31,699 nt of DNA from Candidatus Dormiibacterota bacterium (lineage in GTDB: Bacteria; Chloroflexota; Dormibacteria; Aeolococcales; Aeolococcaceae). A program made the translations under genes and the position numbers. The notes beneath the pieces are model-generated. The model was not told the origin of the DNA. It did not search any database and worked only from the letters and a program-made list of their open reading frames with translations. This document shows, in pieces, positions 1 to 6,919 of the stretch. How positions within the stretch are numbered: the stretch's first letter is position 1; each line of letters begins with the position of its first letter. Where the stretch lies: positions 1 through 31,699 of the forward strand of contig PMYJ01000135.1 in NCBI GenBank assembly GCA_003170875.1. The letters are read 5' to 3'.

Positions 1-228
1 GCATTACCGAGAGCTACAGACCGGTGACACCATGGTCTTCAGTGGGCACCTGACCGGTCCCCGTCTGCTAGTCCACCTGGCTGGCCAGTTCGGGGGGGCA
101 GGTCACTGGCGTTGGCGAAGGTGATGTGGAAGCTGATCACTGCGCCCGGCCTTCGGTGCAGCACACTTTCGTGGCCGCTCCCACCCGGAGCTCGGATACA
201 GTCGGAGAGGCGTCAGCGTAGCCTTTCA

Positions 229-1215
229 TCAGACGTTGACCCGAGCCATATTGTCGCTAGTGTAGCGGTCGCCCACGACGGCCCCTCTGGGAACCACGGC
301 CTCGATCGCCGCGAGGTCCTCCGGCGTCAGCTTGATGCTCAGCGCCACCACATTCTCTTCGAGCAGGTGCCGGTGCTTGGTGCCGGGGATGGGGACGATG
401 TCGTCGCCCTGGGCGAGCACCCAGGCCAGCGCCAGTTGAGCCGCTGTGACGCGCTTCTCCTCCGCCAACTCAGCGAGCTTCTGCACCACCGCGAGGTTCG
501 CCGTGAAGGCATCGCCCTGAAATCGGGGTGCGGTGCGGCGGAAGTCGTTGGCCGCAAACTGCTCCGGGGTGGTCACCTTCCCGGACAGGAAGCCCCGCCC
601 CAGTGGGCTGTAGGCGACGAAGCCGATACCCAGCTCCCGTACGAGCGGCAGGACAGCGTCCTCCGGATCGCGCGTGAAGAGCGAGTACTCGGACTGCACG
701 GCACTGATCGGATGGGTCGCATGCGCCCGCCTGATGGTGCCCGGCGCGGCTTCGGATATGCCCAGGAATCGGACCTTCCCCGAACTCACCAGATCGCGCA
801 TCGCTCCCCAAGTCTCCTCGACGGGAACCGTGGTGTCCACCCTGTGCTGGTAGTAGAGGTCGATGTGGTCGGTGCCGAGACGCTCGAGTGAGGCATCGCA
901 GGCGCGCCGCACGTACTCCGGACGGCCATTGACACTGACCCAAGAGCCATCCTCGCGGCGCTCGTTGCCGAACTTTGTCGCCAGCACCACCTCGTCCCGA
1001 CGACCGGTGAGGGCCCGGCCCACCAGACGCTCATTGGTGAACGGCCCGTACATGTCGGCGGTGTCGAGAAACGTCACGCCCAGTTCCAGGGCACGGTGGA
1101 TCGTCGCCAGCGCCTCGGCCTCGTCAGCCGGCCCATAGGACTGGCTCATCCCCATGCACCCGAGACCTTCGGCCGAGACCCGCAGGCCTTGGGCGCCCAA
1201 TGTGCGCAGCTTCAT
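229..1215 (-). CDS. Aldo/keto reductase
   Basis: A 328-aa cytosolic NADPH-dependent oxidoreductase with the (beta/alpha)8 aldo/keto reductase fold. The catalytic tetrad can be read in order: Asp and Tyr in LDTADMYGP, Lys in LATKFG and His in YYQHRVD. The late segment IPGTKHRHLLEEN resembles the cofactor-binding end of the AKR13/YhdN-like 'IPGTrr..l.EN' type. Length is normal for the family. The ATG at 1215 is preceded by a perfect Shine-Dalgarno AAGGAGGT (1221-1228). It stands alone, with no same-strand gene close by. Substrate is unknown; carbonyl or xenobiotic reduction is the usual role. It is only distantly related to the second aldo/keto reductase at 18884-19690. Confidence 0.93.
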   Translation of the reverse strand: MKLRTLGAQGLRVSAEGLGCMGMSQSYGPADEAEALATIHRALELGVTFLDTADMYGPFTNERLVGRALTGRRDEVVLATKFGNERREDGSWVSVNGRPEYVRRACDASLERLGTDHIDLYYQHRVDTTVPVEETWGAMRDLVSSGKVRFLGISEAAPGTIRRAHATHPISAVQSEYSLFTRDPEDAVLPLVRELGIGFVAYSPLGRGFLSGKVTTPEQFAANDFRRTAPRFQGDAFTANLAVVQKLAELAEEKRVTAAQLALAWVLAQGDDIVPIPGTKHRHLLEENVVALSIKLTPEDLAAIEAVVPRGAVVGDRYTSDNMARVNV

Positions 1216-1722
1216 TGCCTACCTCCTTGTCACTTCCCGTCAGGCAGCATACCGCCGCGCTCCTCGTTGCCGAGTTATGTCCCGTACCGTGGTGGGAATT
1301 GAGGCCTTCTCCGGGCCCGATCTGACCGGGTAGACAGAGAAGGCCACCGTGGGGTTTCTCTTTGGAGTGCTCAACCTTCAAGGAGATCCACGAATGGCCC
1401 ACCCCAGGGTGCCTTCATGTCACCCGAAGCGGCGCCGCGGCGCGCCGAGGCCCGGTACGTGCTAGCCCGCCATGACCCGTCGTCTCTGTTGAGACCACAA
1501 AGGCGGCTGGCGGCGCCAGCGAGCTCGTCGGCGTGTCTTGCCGGCGGCGCCTACTCATGAGCTCTCGGCGACATCGACAGGCTGTGCCTGGACGTTGATC
1601 ACGACTCGCGCGCCTAGCGGCGTGTTCACCCATCACCTGACCATCCTCCGGCTGGCCGAGGCAGTGCTCCCGGTGGAGACGCTCGCCACCCAGAGGGTCG
1701 TAGGACCTAGAACCCGTAGCGA
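1216..1722. other. Intergenic stretch, no supported gene
   Basis: About 500 bases between the aldo/keto reductase and the broken DUF222 gene. Apart from the reductase's Shine-Dalgarno at 1221-1228 I see no convincing coding frame, RNA or repeat. The DUF222 stop codon lies at 1723, so this is where its missing HNH end should be, but no recognisable HNH residues follow in any minus-strand frame that I checked. Confidence 0.5.
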
Positions 1723-2886
1723 CTACTGAGCTGGAGGGTGCACCTCACCCCACGACGCGGGCCGGTGGCAGCCCGGCCAGACGCAGCCCCGGTCACGGGC
1801 CTGGACCGCCCGGCGGGTCGCCGTCGCCGGCACCCGGGTCGCCCGGCCCACGTCGAGGACTGCGGAGTCGGCACCGAACACCACCCGAGTCACCCCGGCG
1901 TCGCAGCCCAGCTGGCGGGCCGTCTCGGCGGCGATCGGTCCGCCCAGATCCAATTCGGCGGCGGGGGCACCTTCCCGCCCCTGGACGGTCGCCAGGGTGG
2001 CGGTCACCTGGAGGTGGGGACGCTGGCCGGAATGCTGGGGCAGCACCCCACTGTCCAGGGCGTGGCCGGCGAGCTCCATCAGGGCGTCGGCGAAGCGCCG
2101 CTCCCGGCAGCGATCGTCCCCCTCGCCGGAGGGGCGGGCGAGCGGCTCCAGGGCGGAGCGCAGGGTGGCACCTGCCTCGCTGTCCAGGTAACCCCGGAGA
2201 GAGAGGGCGCCGCCCTCGATGGTCTTGAGCTCCAGGAAACGGGCCTCCACCTGCTCGACCTGCTCGATGAGGAAGCGGCGGGGGTCGGCGCCGTGGCGGA
2301 AGTGGGCGCAGTCGTGGCGGAGCTCGGCGACGGAGTGGCCCCGGGCCCGGGAGAGCAGCGCCTGCTCGTTGAACGTGGGCGGGAGGGGAGCACCCGCCGC
2401 GGCCGCACCGGGGTCGGCGGCATCAGTGGCGACGGCATCCGGCAGGCCGGCGGCAAGGAGGTCCACGGCGACGACGGGCCGGCCGGCGACCCAGTCGGCG
2501 GTCCTCGCCATCAGGGCCAGGTGCGCATAGCCGATCTGGCCCGCGACCAGAGCTCGGGTGCTCTCCGGCATCCGCGCCGCATGCTCGCCGACCACCAGGG
2601 CGTTCCACGCCGCGGTCCCGGTGAGGTGGCACTCCTCCTTGACCCAGTCGGTCGGCGAGTTGTGCCCCAGCCACTCCACCTCCCCGCAGGCGGCCAGCTC
2701 GGTGACCATCCCGGAGAACTCCAGCTCCATCCGGTCGACGAGCCGGCGCCACCCGACCATCTCGTCGCGGACCACCTCTCCCGGGCGGTCACCGCGAGGG
2801 CGGGAGAGGAAGAGCTCGAGGGCGGCACCGACGGCGGCGAGCTGGTCGCCGACGCCCCCAGGAAGCCCCACCTCTCGGACGGTCAT
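1723..2886 (-). pseudogene. DUF222 (13E12-type) protein, HNH end missing
   Basis: 387 aa. The body is a DUF222 domain (about residues 20-330), the family known as 13E12 repeats in mycobacteria. It normally ends in an HNH nuclease with the pattern GCxxPGCxxPxxWCxxHHxxxW...H. Here the zinc-binding start is intact (GCVWPGCHRPASW) but the protein stops at GEVHPPAQ, so the second His of the HH pair and everything after it are absent. The nuclease should be inactive; a DNA-binding role for the remaining part is possible but unproven. The ATG at 2886 sits about 8 nt after a consensus -10 box, so the mRNA is probably leaderless or nearly so. The promoter carries an SOS box (separate entries). It could be a pseudogene or a domain-only survivor. 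Confidence 0.85.
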
Positions 2887-2894
2887 CGTGAGTG

Positions 2895-2924
2895 ATTATA
2901 CCAAACGTGTGTTCGCATGGTCAA
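2895..2924 (-). promoter_or_regulatory. Promoter of the DUF222 gene
   Basis: On the minus strand a -35 TTGACC (2919-2924) is followed after 18 bp by a perfect -10 TATAAT (2895-2900). The ATG at 2886 begins only 8 nt after the -10 box, so the predicted start of transcription is at or within 1-3 nt of the start codon: a leaderless mRNA. A 9-bp inverted repeat GTGTGTTCG (2907-2915) / CGAACACAC (2927-2935) spans the -35 region. Confidence 0.72.
2902..2915 (-). promoter_or_regulatory. LexA-type SOS box
   Basis: Minus-strand sequence CGAACACACGTTTG fits the Gram-positive-type LexA consensus CGAACRNRYGTTYG at every defined position. It fills the spacer between the -35 and -10 boxes of the DUF222 gene, where a bound repressor would block transcription. 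LexA control of some 13E12/DUF222 genes is known in mycobacteria, which supports the reading. Confidence 0.7.
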
Positions 2925-3118
2925 CACGAACACACCTCGCAGAAGCACTGGGGCGTGCGGCTGCGCAGATGGTCAGGCCGTTCAGGGAGGTAGGGCGGCG
3001 AGTGGGTGGTCCGGTCAGGGGAGAGCGCGCCCAGGTGCCGGTCAGGTGCCCGGTTTCCCCGGGATCGGGCGGCGAAACGGACTGGCCGAGGATCAGGCGG
3101 GGGAGTGGTCCCGCCGGC

Positions 3119-5020
3119 TCAACGCGAGGGGCCAACCCCCAGGGAGACGGGTGCGGCAGAACCGGGGAGCTGCACCATGGCGCCCAGTTCAAGCTCGGGC
3201 GGCGGCACCTCGCCGCCGAGGTCCGCGACCACTGCTGCAAGCTCGGCATCGGACACCATCGCGGGCGCCGGGGCCTCCGCGTCCGCGCGCGGCACCCAGC
3301 ACTTCACCTTCGTTCCGGCGCCGGGCCGGCTCTCGAGCGACCAGGAGCCGCCGAGGGCCTCGCTGCGCTCCCGCATCGAGCTGAGCCCGACGTGGCCGGT
3401 GGGCGAGTAGACCGTCCCCTCCGGGACGAATCCGGGCCCGTCGTCGCGGACAGTCACCGCGTAGCCGGCGTCCCTGTCCCGCAGCTCCACCGTGACGGTG
3501 GAACCGGCGGCGTGCTTGCGCGCGTTGACGACGGCCTCGCAGGTGATCCGATAGAGGGTGGTGGCGATCGTCCCGGTGGGCTCGTTCGAGAACCCGCCGT
3601 CGAGGACGCAGTGGAGATCACCGTCGCCCTCCACCTGCTCGAGGTACTGACCCAGCGCCGTGGTGAAACCGCGCTCCACGACCTGCGGATGCAGCTCTGA
3701 CATCAGCATGCGCATCCGCGAGATCGACGCCTGGACCGCGTCGGCGGCGTGGTCCAGCGACGCCGCGAGCTTGGGATCGGCAATGGCGCGCCGAGCGATC
3801 TGGAGGCGGGTGTGCCCCACCGCCATCCACTGCAGCATGTCGTCGTGGATGATGCCGGACAGCCGGCGGCGCTCCTCGTCCTGGAGTGTGACGAGGCGCA
3901 GCAGCAGCCCCTTCCGCCGGTCGTTGGCCTCGCGCAGTCCCTCCAGGCTGTGGTCAAGCTCGTGGGTGCGCTCGTCCACCAGATGATCGAGCTGCCGGTT
4001 CTGCTGCTGCAGCTGGAGGCCGAGCGACCGGGTGTCCCGCACCAGGATGAATTGACGCGTGAGGATGATCGCCACGATGCCGAAGCTGTCCCAGAGCATG
4101 AATGCGTCGAGCCCAACCCCGCGCATCTCGCGGCCCGCCACCACGAGGCCCGCCGCCATCATCGGGGCATAGGGGAGGAGCGTCCTCCAGCGGTTCTGCT
4201 GGACGGCTTGCTCGGGGACGCGGCCCGGGGATGTCATCGCCCGCAGTGCGCCCAGGGCGACCATGCAGTACCCGAAGGTCCAGCCGACGTCGGCCGGGTT
4301 GGTGGCGCCGTAGTTCTGCACCGTGGTGAGGTAGGCGAAGGTGCTGTCGGCGACGGTGTTGAGGAGAATCCCCAAGCCCAGGAAGATGAACGGCTGCCGG
4401 CCGCCCGACGGCATGCGGGAGAGGGCGAGGATGACGATCGTCCCCATGAAGACGTCACCGAGCGGGTAGGCCAGGCTGAGGAACTGCTGCAGGAAGCCGG
4501 TGGCCGAATCCGCGTAGATGGTCCCGAGGATGGTCGCCCAGCTCACGAAGAGAGCGCCGCCGACCATCAGCAGGCCGTCGAGGAGCAGCGAGATCCGGGT
4601 ACCGGCCCCGCGGAAGGCGGGCAGCGAGATCAGCCCCGCGATCCCCAGGGGGATGGCGGTGACAAATCCCACGTCCGGCCAGGAGGGGAAGAGGCTCGCC
4701 GGGCTCTGTCCCAGGAGCACCTCGCGAAAGGTCCAGTCCGCCTGGCCCAGCCCCCAGCTCAGCGCCGAGAGGCCGATGAGGGCCCACGCCCGCCGAGCCG
4801 GGGTGCGCCGGCTCCGAGCGGCGAGCAGGCAGGCGAGCGCCGCGGCCAGGGGGGCCAACGTCTGGGAGACGTTGTCGAAGGCGACCGTGAGGCGGTCCTG
4901 CCCCGGGTGGGTGCCGATCCAGACGACGCTGAAGAGAGCGTAGACGCCCGCGGCGGTGACGAGCCAGACGAACCTGCGATCACGCGAGGTGCGGCGGAGG
5001 TGGTTTCCAGGGGCGGTCAC
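3119..5020 (-). CDS. NarL-type sensor histidine kinase with membrane sensor
   Basis: 633 aa. Residues about 15-325 form a chain of roughly eight hydrophobic segments, a multi-pass membrane sensor region. A short coiled stretch (about 335-365, LQLQQQNRQLDHLVDERTHEL) leads to a HisKA_3 dimerisation domain with the phospho-acceptor His392 in RRRLSGIIHDDMLQW. The HATPase_c domain shows the N box (CEAVVNARKHA), the G1 box (VRDDGPGF) and the G2 box (GHVGLSSMRERSEALGG). It autophosphorylates and should pass phosphate to the divergently encoded receiver protein at 5179. The GTG start at 5020 follows GAAGG closely. The 158-bp intergenic region holds a small inverted repeat, GCCAT (5091-5095) / ATGGC (5102-5106). 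The signal sensed is unknown. Confidence 0.9.
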   Translation of the reverse strand: MTAPGNHLRRTSRDRRFVWLVTAAGVYALFSVVWIGTHPGQDRLTVAFDNVSQTLAPLAAALACLLAARSRRTPARRAWALIGLSALSWGLGQADWTFREVLLGQSPASLFPSWPDVGFVTAIPLGIAGLISLPAFRGAGTRISLLLDGLLMVGGALFVSWATILGTIYADSATGFLQQFLSLAYPLGDVFMGTIVILALSRMPSGGRQPFIFLGLGILLNTVADSTFAYLTTVQNYGATNPADVGWTFGYCMVALGALRAMTSPGRVPEQAVQQNRWRTLLPYAPMMAAGLVVAGREMRGVGLDAFMLWDSFGIVAIILTRQFILVRDTRSLGLQLQQQNRQLDHLVDERTHELDHSLEGLREANDRRKGLLLRLVTLQDEERRRLSGIIHDDMLQWMAVGHTRLQIARRAIADPKLAASLDHAADAVQASISRMRMLMSELHPQVVERGFTTALGQYLEQVEGDGDLHCVLDGGFSNEPTGTIATTLYRITCEAVVNARKHAAGSTVTVELRDRDAGYAVTVRDDGPGFVPEGTVYSPTGHVGLSSMRERSEALGGSWSLESRPGAGTKVKCWVPRADAEAPAPAMVSDAELAAVVADLGGEVPPPELELGAMVQLPGSAAPVSLGVGPSR

Positions 5021-5178
5021 CCTTCGAGGCTAGGCAGCCCGCGGCGGCGGGACCAGATGCAGGAGCCTCAGGATTTCGTGGTGCAGGTTGGCCATCCGAA
5101 TATGGCGAATCAGAATCTGGCCGGCACAGCGTGAGGGAATCACCATGAGGTCACCACCACCCGTAGAGGAGCGCTGAC

Positions 5179-5658
5179 GTGACTGAACACCCCGAGCTCG
5201 CGAACGCCGACCCCGGCTCCCCGGGGGTTCCCGGCAACCTGACCGTCCTCCTCCTCGACGACCACGCGGTGATGCTGGAGTCGGTGAGGGCGATCGTCGA
5301 GACCGATGACACGCTGACCGTCGTGGGCACGGCCAACCGCGTGCCGGACGCGGTCCGGCTGGCGAGCCAGACCCACCCTCAGGTGGCCGTCATCGACGTC
5401 AACATGCCCGACGGCGGTGGGTGGGCTGCCGCCCGCGGCCTGCGCGAGGTCTGCCCCGACATCCGGCTGGTCGCCTACTCCTCGTTCGACGAGGCGCTGG
5501 TGATCCGCACCATCAGGGCGGCGGGGATCTCCGCCTTCGTCACCAAGGGAGCCGACATCGACGTGCTGCTGGCGGCGATCCACGGAGAGGACATCCGGCC
5601 GGTGCTCGCCCAGGCAAAGCCGCTGATTGGCAGGACGAACGCCGTCACGGCGGGCTGA
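5179..5658 (+). CDS. Response-regulator receiver protein without output domain
   Basis: 159 aa, encoded divergently from the histidine kinase. After a loose 20-residue N-terminus comes a CheY-like receiver domain: acidic pair Asp27-Asp28 (LLLDDHAVM), phospho-acceptor Asp73 (VIDVNMPDGGGW), Ser101/Ser102 at the Ser/Thr switch site and Lys123 (FVTKGAD). Partners of NarL-type kinases usually run to about 210 aa with a LuxR-type HTH. Here the chain ends after the receiver plus about 20 residues (AQAKPLIGRTNAVTAG) with no HTH. It is either a true single-domain receiver or a truncated regulator. The GTG start has GAGGAG upstream (about 5165-5170). The gene ends about 120 bp before the tRNA remnant at 5782. 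Confidence 0.88.
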   Translation: MTEHPELANADPGSPGVPGNLTVLLLDDHAVMLESVRAIVETDDTLTVVGTANRVPDAVRLASQTHPQVAVIDVNMPDGGGWAAARGLREVCPDIRLVAYSSFDEALVIRTIRAAGISAFVTKGADIDVLLAAIHGEDIRPVLAQAKPLIGRTNAVTAG

Positions 5659-5781
5659 CCTCGGCGTCGGCTGCCGCATCCCACGGCCGCCCGGCATTCC
5701 GGTCGCGGGCCACGGGAACACGCGGGGCTCCGTGCGACGTGCCCTCGTGAAGGGAGGCGTACCCGCGTTGCGGGAGGAGGG

Positions 5782-5830
5782 TGGTACGCCCAGGAGGATT
5801 TGAACCCCCGGCCTTCTGATCCGTAGTCAG
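5782..5830 (-). tRNA. 3' part of tRNA-Arg(ACG), attachment-site remnant
   Basis: On the minus strand these 49 bases correspond exactly to tRNA positions 28-76. They give the anticodon stem-loop CTGA-CTACGGA-TCAG (anticodon ACG), a 5-nt variable loop, the T arm GGGGG-TTCAAAT-CCTCC with full pairing, the 3' acceptor strand TGGGCGT, the discriminator A and an encoded CCA. The D arm and 5' acceptor strand are absent: no matching sequence precedes it above 5830. A 3' fragment that begins in the anticodon arm is the classic scar left where a tyrosine-integrase element entered a tRNA gene. The element should lie on the high-coordinate side. Confidence 0.85.
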
Positions 5831-6305
5831 TGCCGCTGTCCGTCGTCACGAAAACCGTCCGCGGCGAATTCGGTAGAAGCGTCTGTGCGGAGAGCGGCGC
5901 TGTATAGCACACGCTAACCGCGTTGCTTGGATTCCCTCGGGATTCCAACGATTTTCGCTCCTCTCTCCCGGGGTGTTCTCGTAACGGTTCCACTATGCAC
6001 CGGGCACCAAGTCGTCATTGTATGCCTCGCTCTGATGGTCCGTCGCGTCACCCGTGACGGCGACGGCGAGCAAGCCCTCGGCACGATGACAGGCAACATC
6101 CCAGCGACGACGGGGGCTTCCTCACCGCCTTCATCTCCGTGAGATGGATGCGGAAGGTTGGGGACGCTGCTCACATGAGACCGCTTCGATGCTGGTCACA
6201 TGAGACCGCTTCCATGGGTGATGCGCAGCCGTCCCGGCGGAGCGCGGTGGGCGCCCCGCCGGGGACTCGCCCCCACGCCCAAAGCGACCACGCTGACCCC
6301 GGCGG
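5831..6305. other. Non-coding junction zone with short repeats
   Basis: About 475 bases just inside the presumed insertion boundary. I see no credible gene. It contains GGATTCC twice, 11 bp apart (5929-5935, 5940-5946), and a 17-bp direct repeat at 6171-6212 (separate entry). Base composition is somewhat less GC-rich than the surroundings around 5920-6020. Confidence 0.4.
6171..6212. repeat. Tandem 17-bp direct repeat, 25-bp period
   Basis: TCACATGAGACCGCTTC occurs at 6171-6187 and again at 6196-6212, identical in both copies and separated by 8 bases. Closely spaced direct repeats of this size resemble the multiple terminal repeats of some insertion sequences, but no transposase gene is present. 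It may be an IS-end remnant or a protein-binding site. Confidence 0.6.
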
Positions 6306-6637
6306 TCAGCGAAACCTCCGGGTGACCTCGATCGAGCCCACGATCGCCCGGTTGAACGCCGCCAGCTCCTCTGCCGGGATCTAGTACTCCCGGTGGTGCC
6401 GGTCGCCCACCTGGTGCACCTCATATCGGGCGAGGAACGCTGACCGAACCCGGAACCGGGTTACGAAGCCGGCTTCGCTCTGGGGAACGTTCCAGTCGCG
6501 GGCGATCTGCACCGCGTACTCCTGGGTGAGCACGGGGTAGAAGATGGGCTGCTCGGGGAGCCGGGCGGGAAGGCCCGGTAGTCGGCGGCGGCGATGAGCT
6601 CGAGCTCGCCCGGACCCACCGGCCGCCACAGGGTTAC
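6306..6637 (-). pseudogene. Decayed 'ADP-ribosylation/crystallin J1'-type small gene
   Basis: Piecing three reading segments together recovers a small protein of about 110 aa of the kind annotated 'ADP-ribosylation/crystallin J1' in actinobacteria. The segments are VTLWRPVGPGELELIAAA...YRAFPP, then RLPEQPIFYPVLTQEYAVQIA...FVTRFRVRSAFLARYEV, then IPAEELAAFNRAIVGSIEV. Lesions: no start codon at the expected N-terminus (the codon is GTA at 6635-6637); a one-base loss in a C run near 6561-6568, between FPP and RLPEQP; and an amber TAG at 6381-6383 where the family has Trp (EYW). The frame otherwise runs to a normal TGA at 6306. The frameshift alone could be a sequencing error, but three lesions together indicate a dead gene. 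Family assignment is from memory of the motif, and no biochemical role is claimed. Confidence 0.7.
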
Positions 6638-6855
6638 GAATTGATGGGATTGGTGCCGTTAAGTGCCATCTCGAATTAGGGAAGAGCGCCCGGTGCCGTC
6701 TGTCGTCGCGATCTCGTTGGTCAGCTTGTTGGTCGGGATCGGGGCAGGCAACCGGAGGTACGATGGTCGTCGCGGCTCGCCGACTCGGCGACCCGTTCGG
6801 CCCCAAACCTTCAGCCCGCCAGCCAGTGCGGCAGTGGTAGCGGGGTCAAATAGGT

Positions 6856-6919
6856 TGCCAGTGCGCTGCCACTATCCTGCCAGTAGCCACAGTGGTAACA
6901 TACTGGCAACATGCTGGCA
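6856..6919. promoter_or_regulatory. Symmetric six-half-site operator at the Fic start codon
   Basis: TGCCA occurs at 6856, 6867 and 6878. Its complement TGGYA occurs at 6893 (TGGTA), 6904 and 6915. All copies are exactly 11 bp apart within each arm, and all three pairs share one dyad centre at 6887.5. The outer flanks extend two of the copies to GTTGCCAGT (6854-6862) and ACTGGCAAC (6902-6910). The array runs through the ATG of the Fic gene at 6911. It looks like an operator for a cooperatively binding repressor, possibly the winged-helix part of the Fic protein itself. Confidence 0.72.

Noticed and set aside
112..891. Plus-strand open frame of 259 codons
   Set aside because: Antisense to the well-supported aldo/keto reductase; Arg/His-rich composition typical of GC-rich shadow frames.
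1738..2895. Plus-strand open frame of 385 codons
   Set aside because: Exact antisense of the DUF222 gene, Gly/Ala/Glu-rich without any domain.
3749..5134. Plus-strand open frame of 461 codons
   Set aside because: Antisense of the histidine kinase; composition and lack of motifs mark it as a shadow.
5756..5790. 8-bp inverted repeat GGCGTACC / GGTACGCC next to the tRNA remnant
   Set aside because: Half of it is the tRNA acceptor strand itself; may be part of the old tRNA terminator, not convincing as a separate element.
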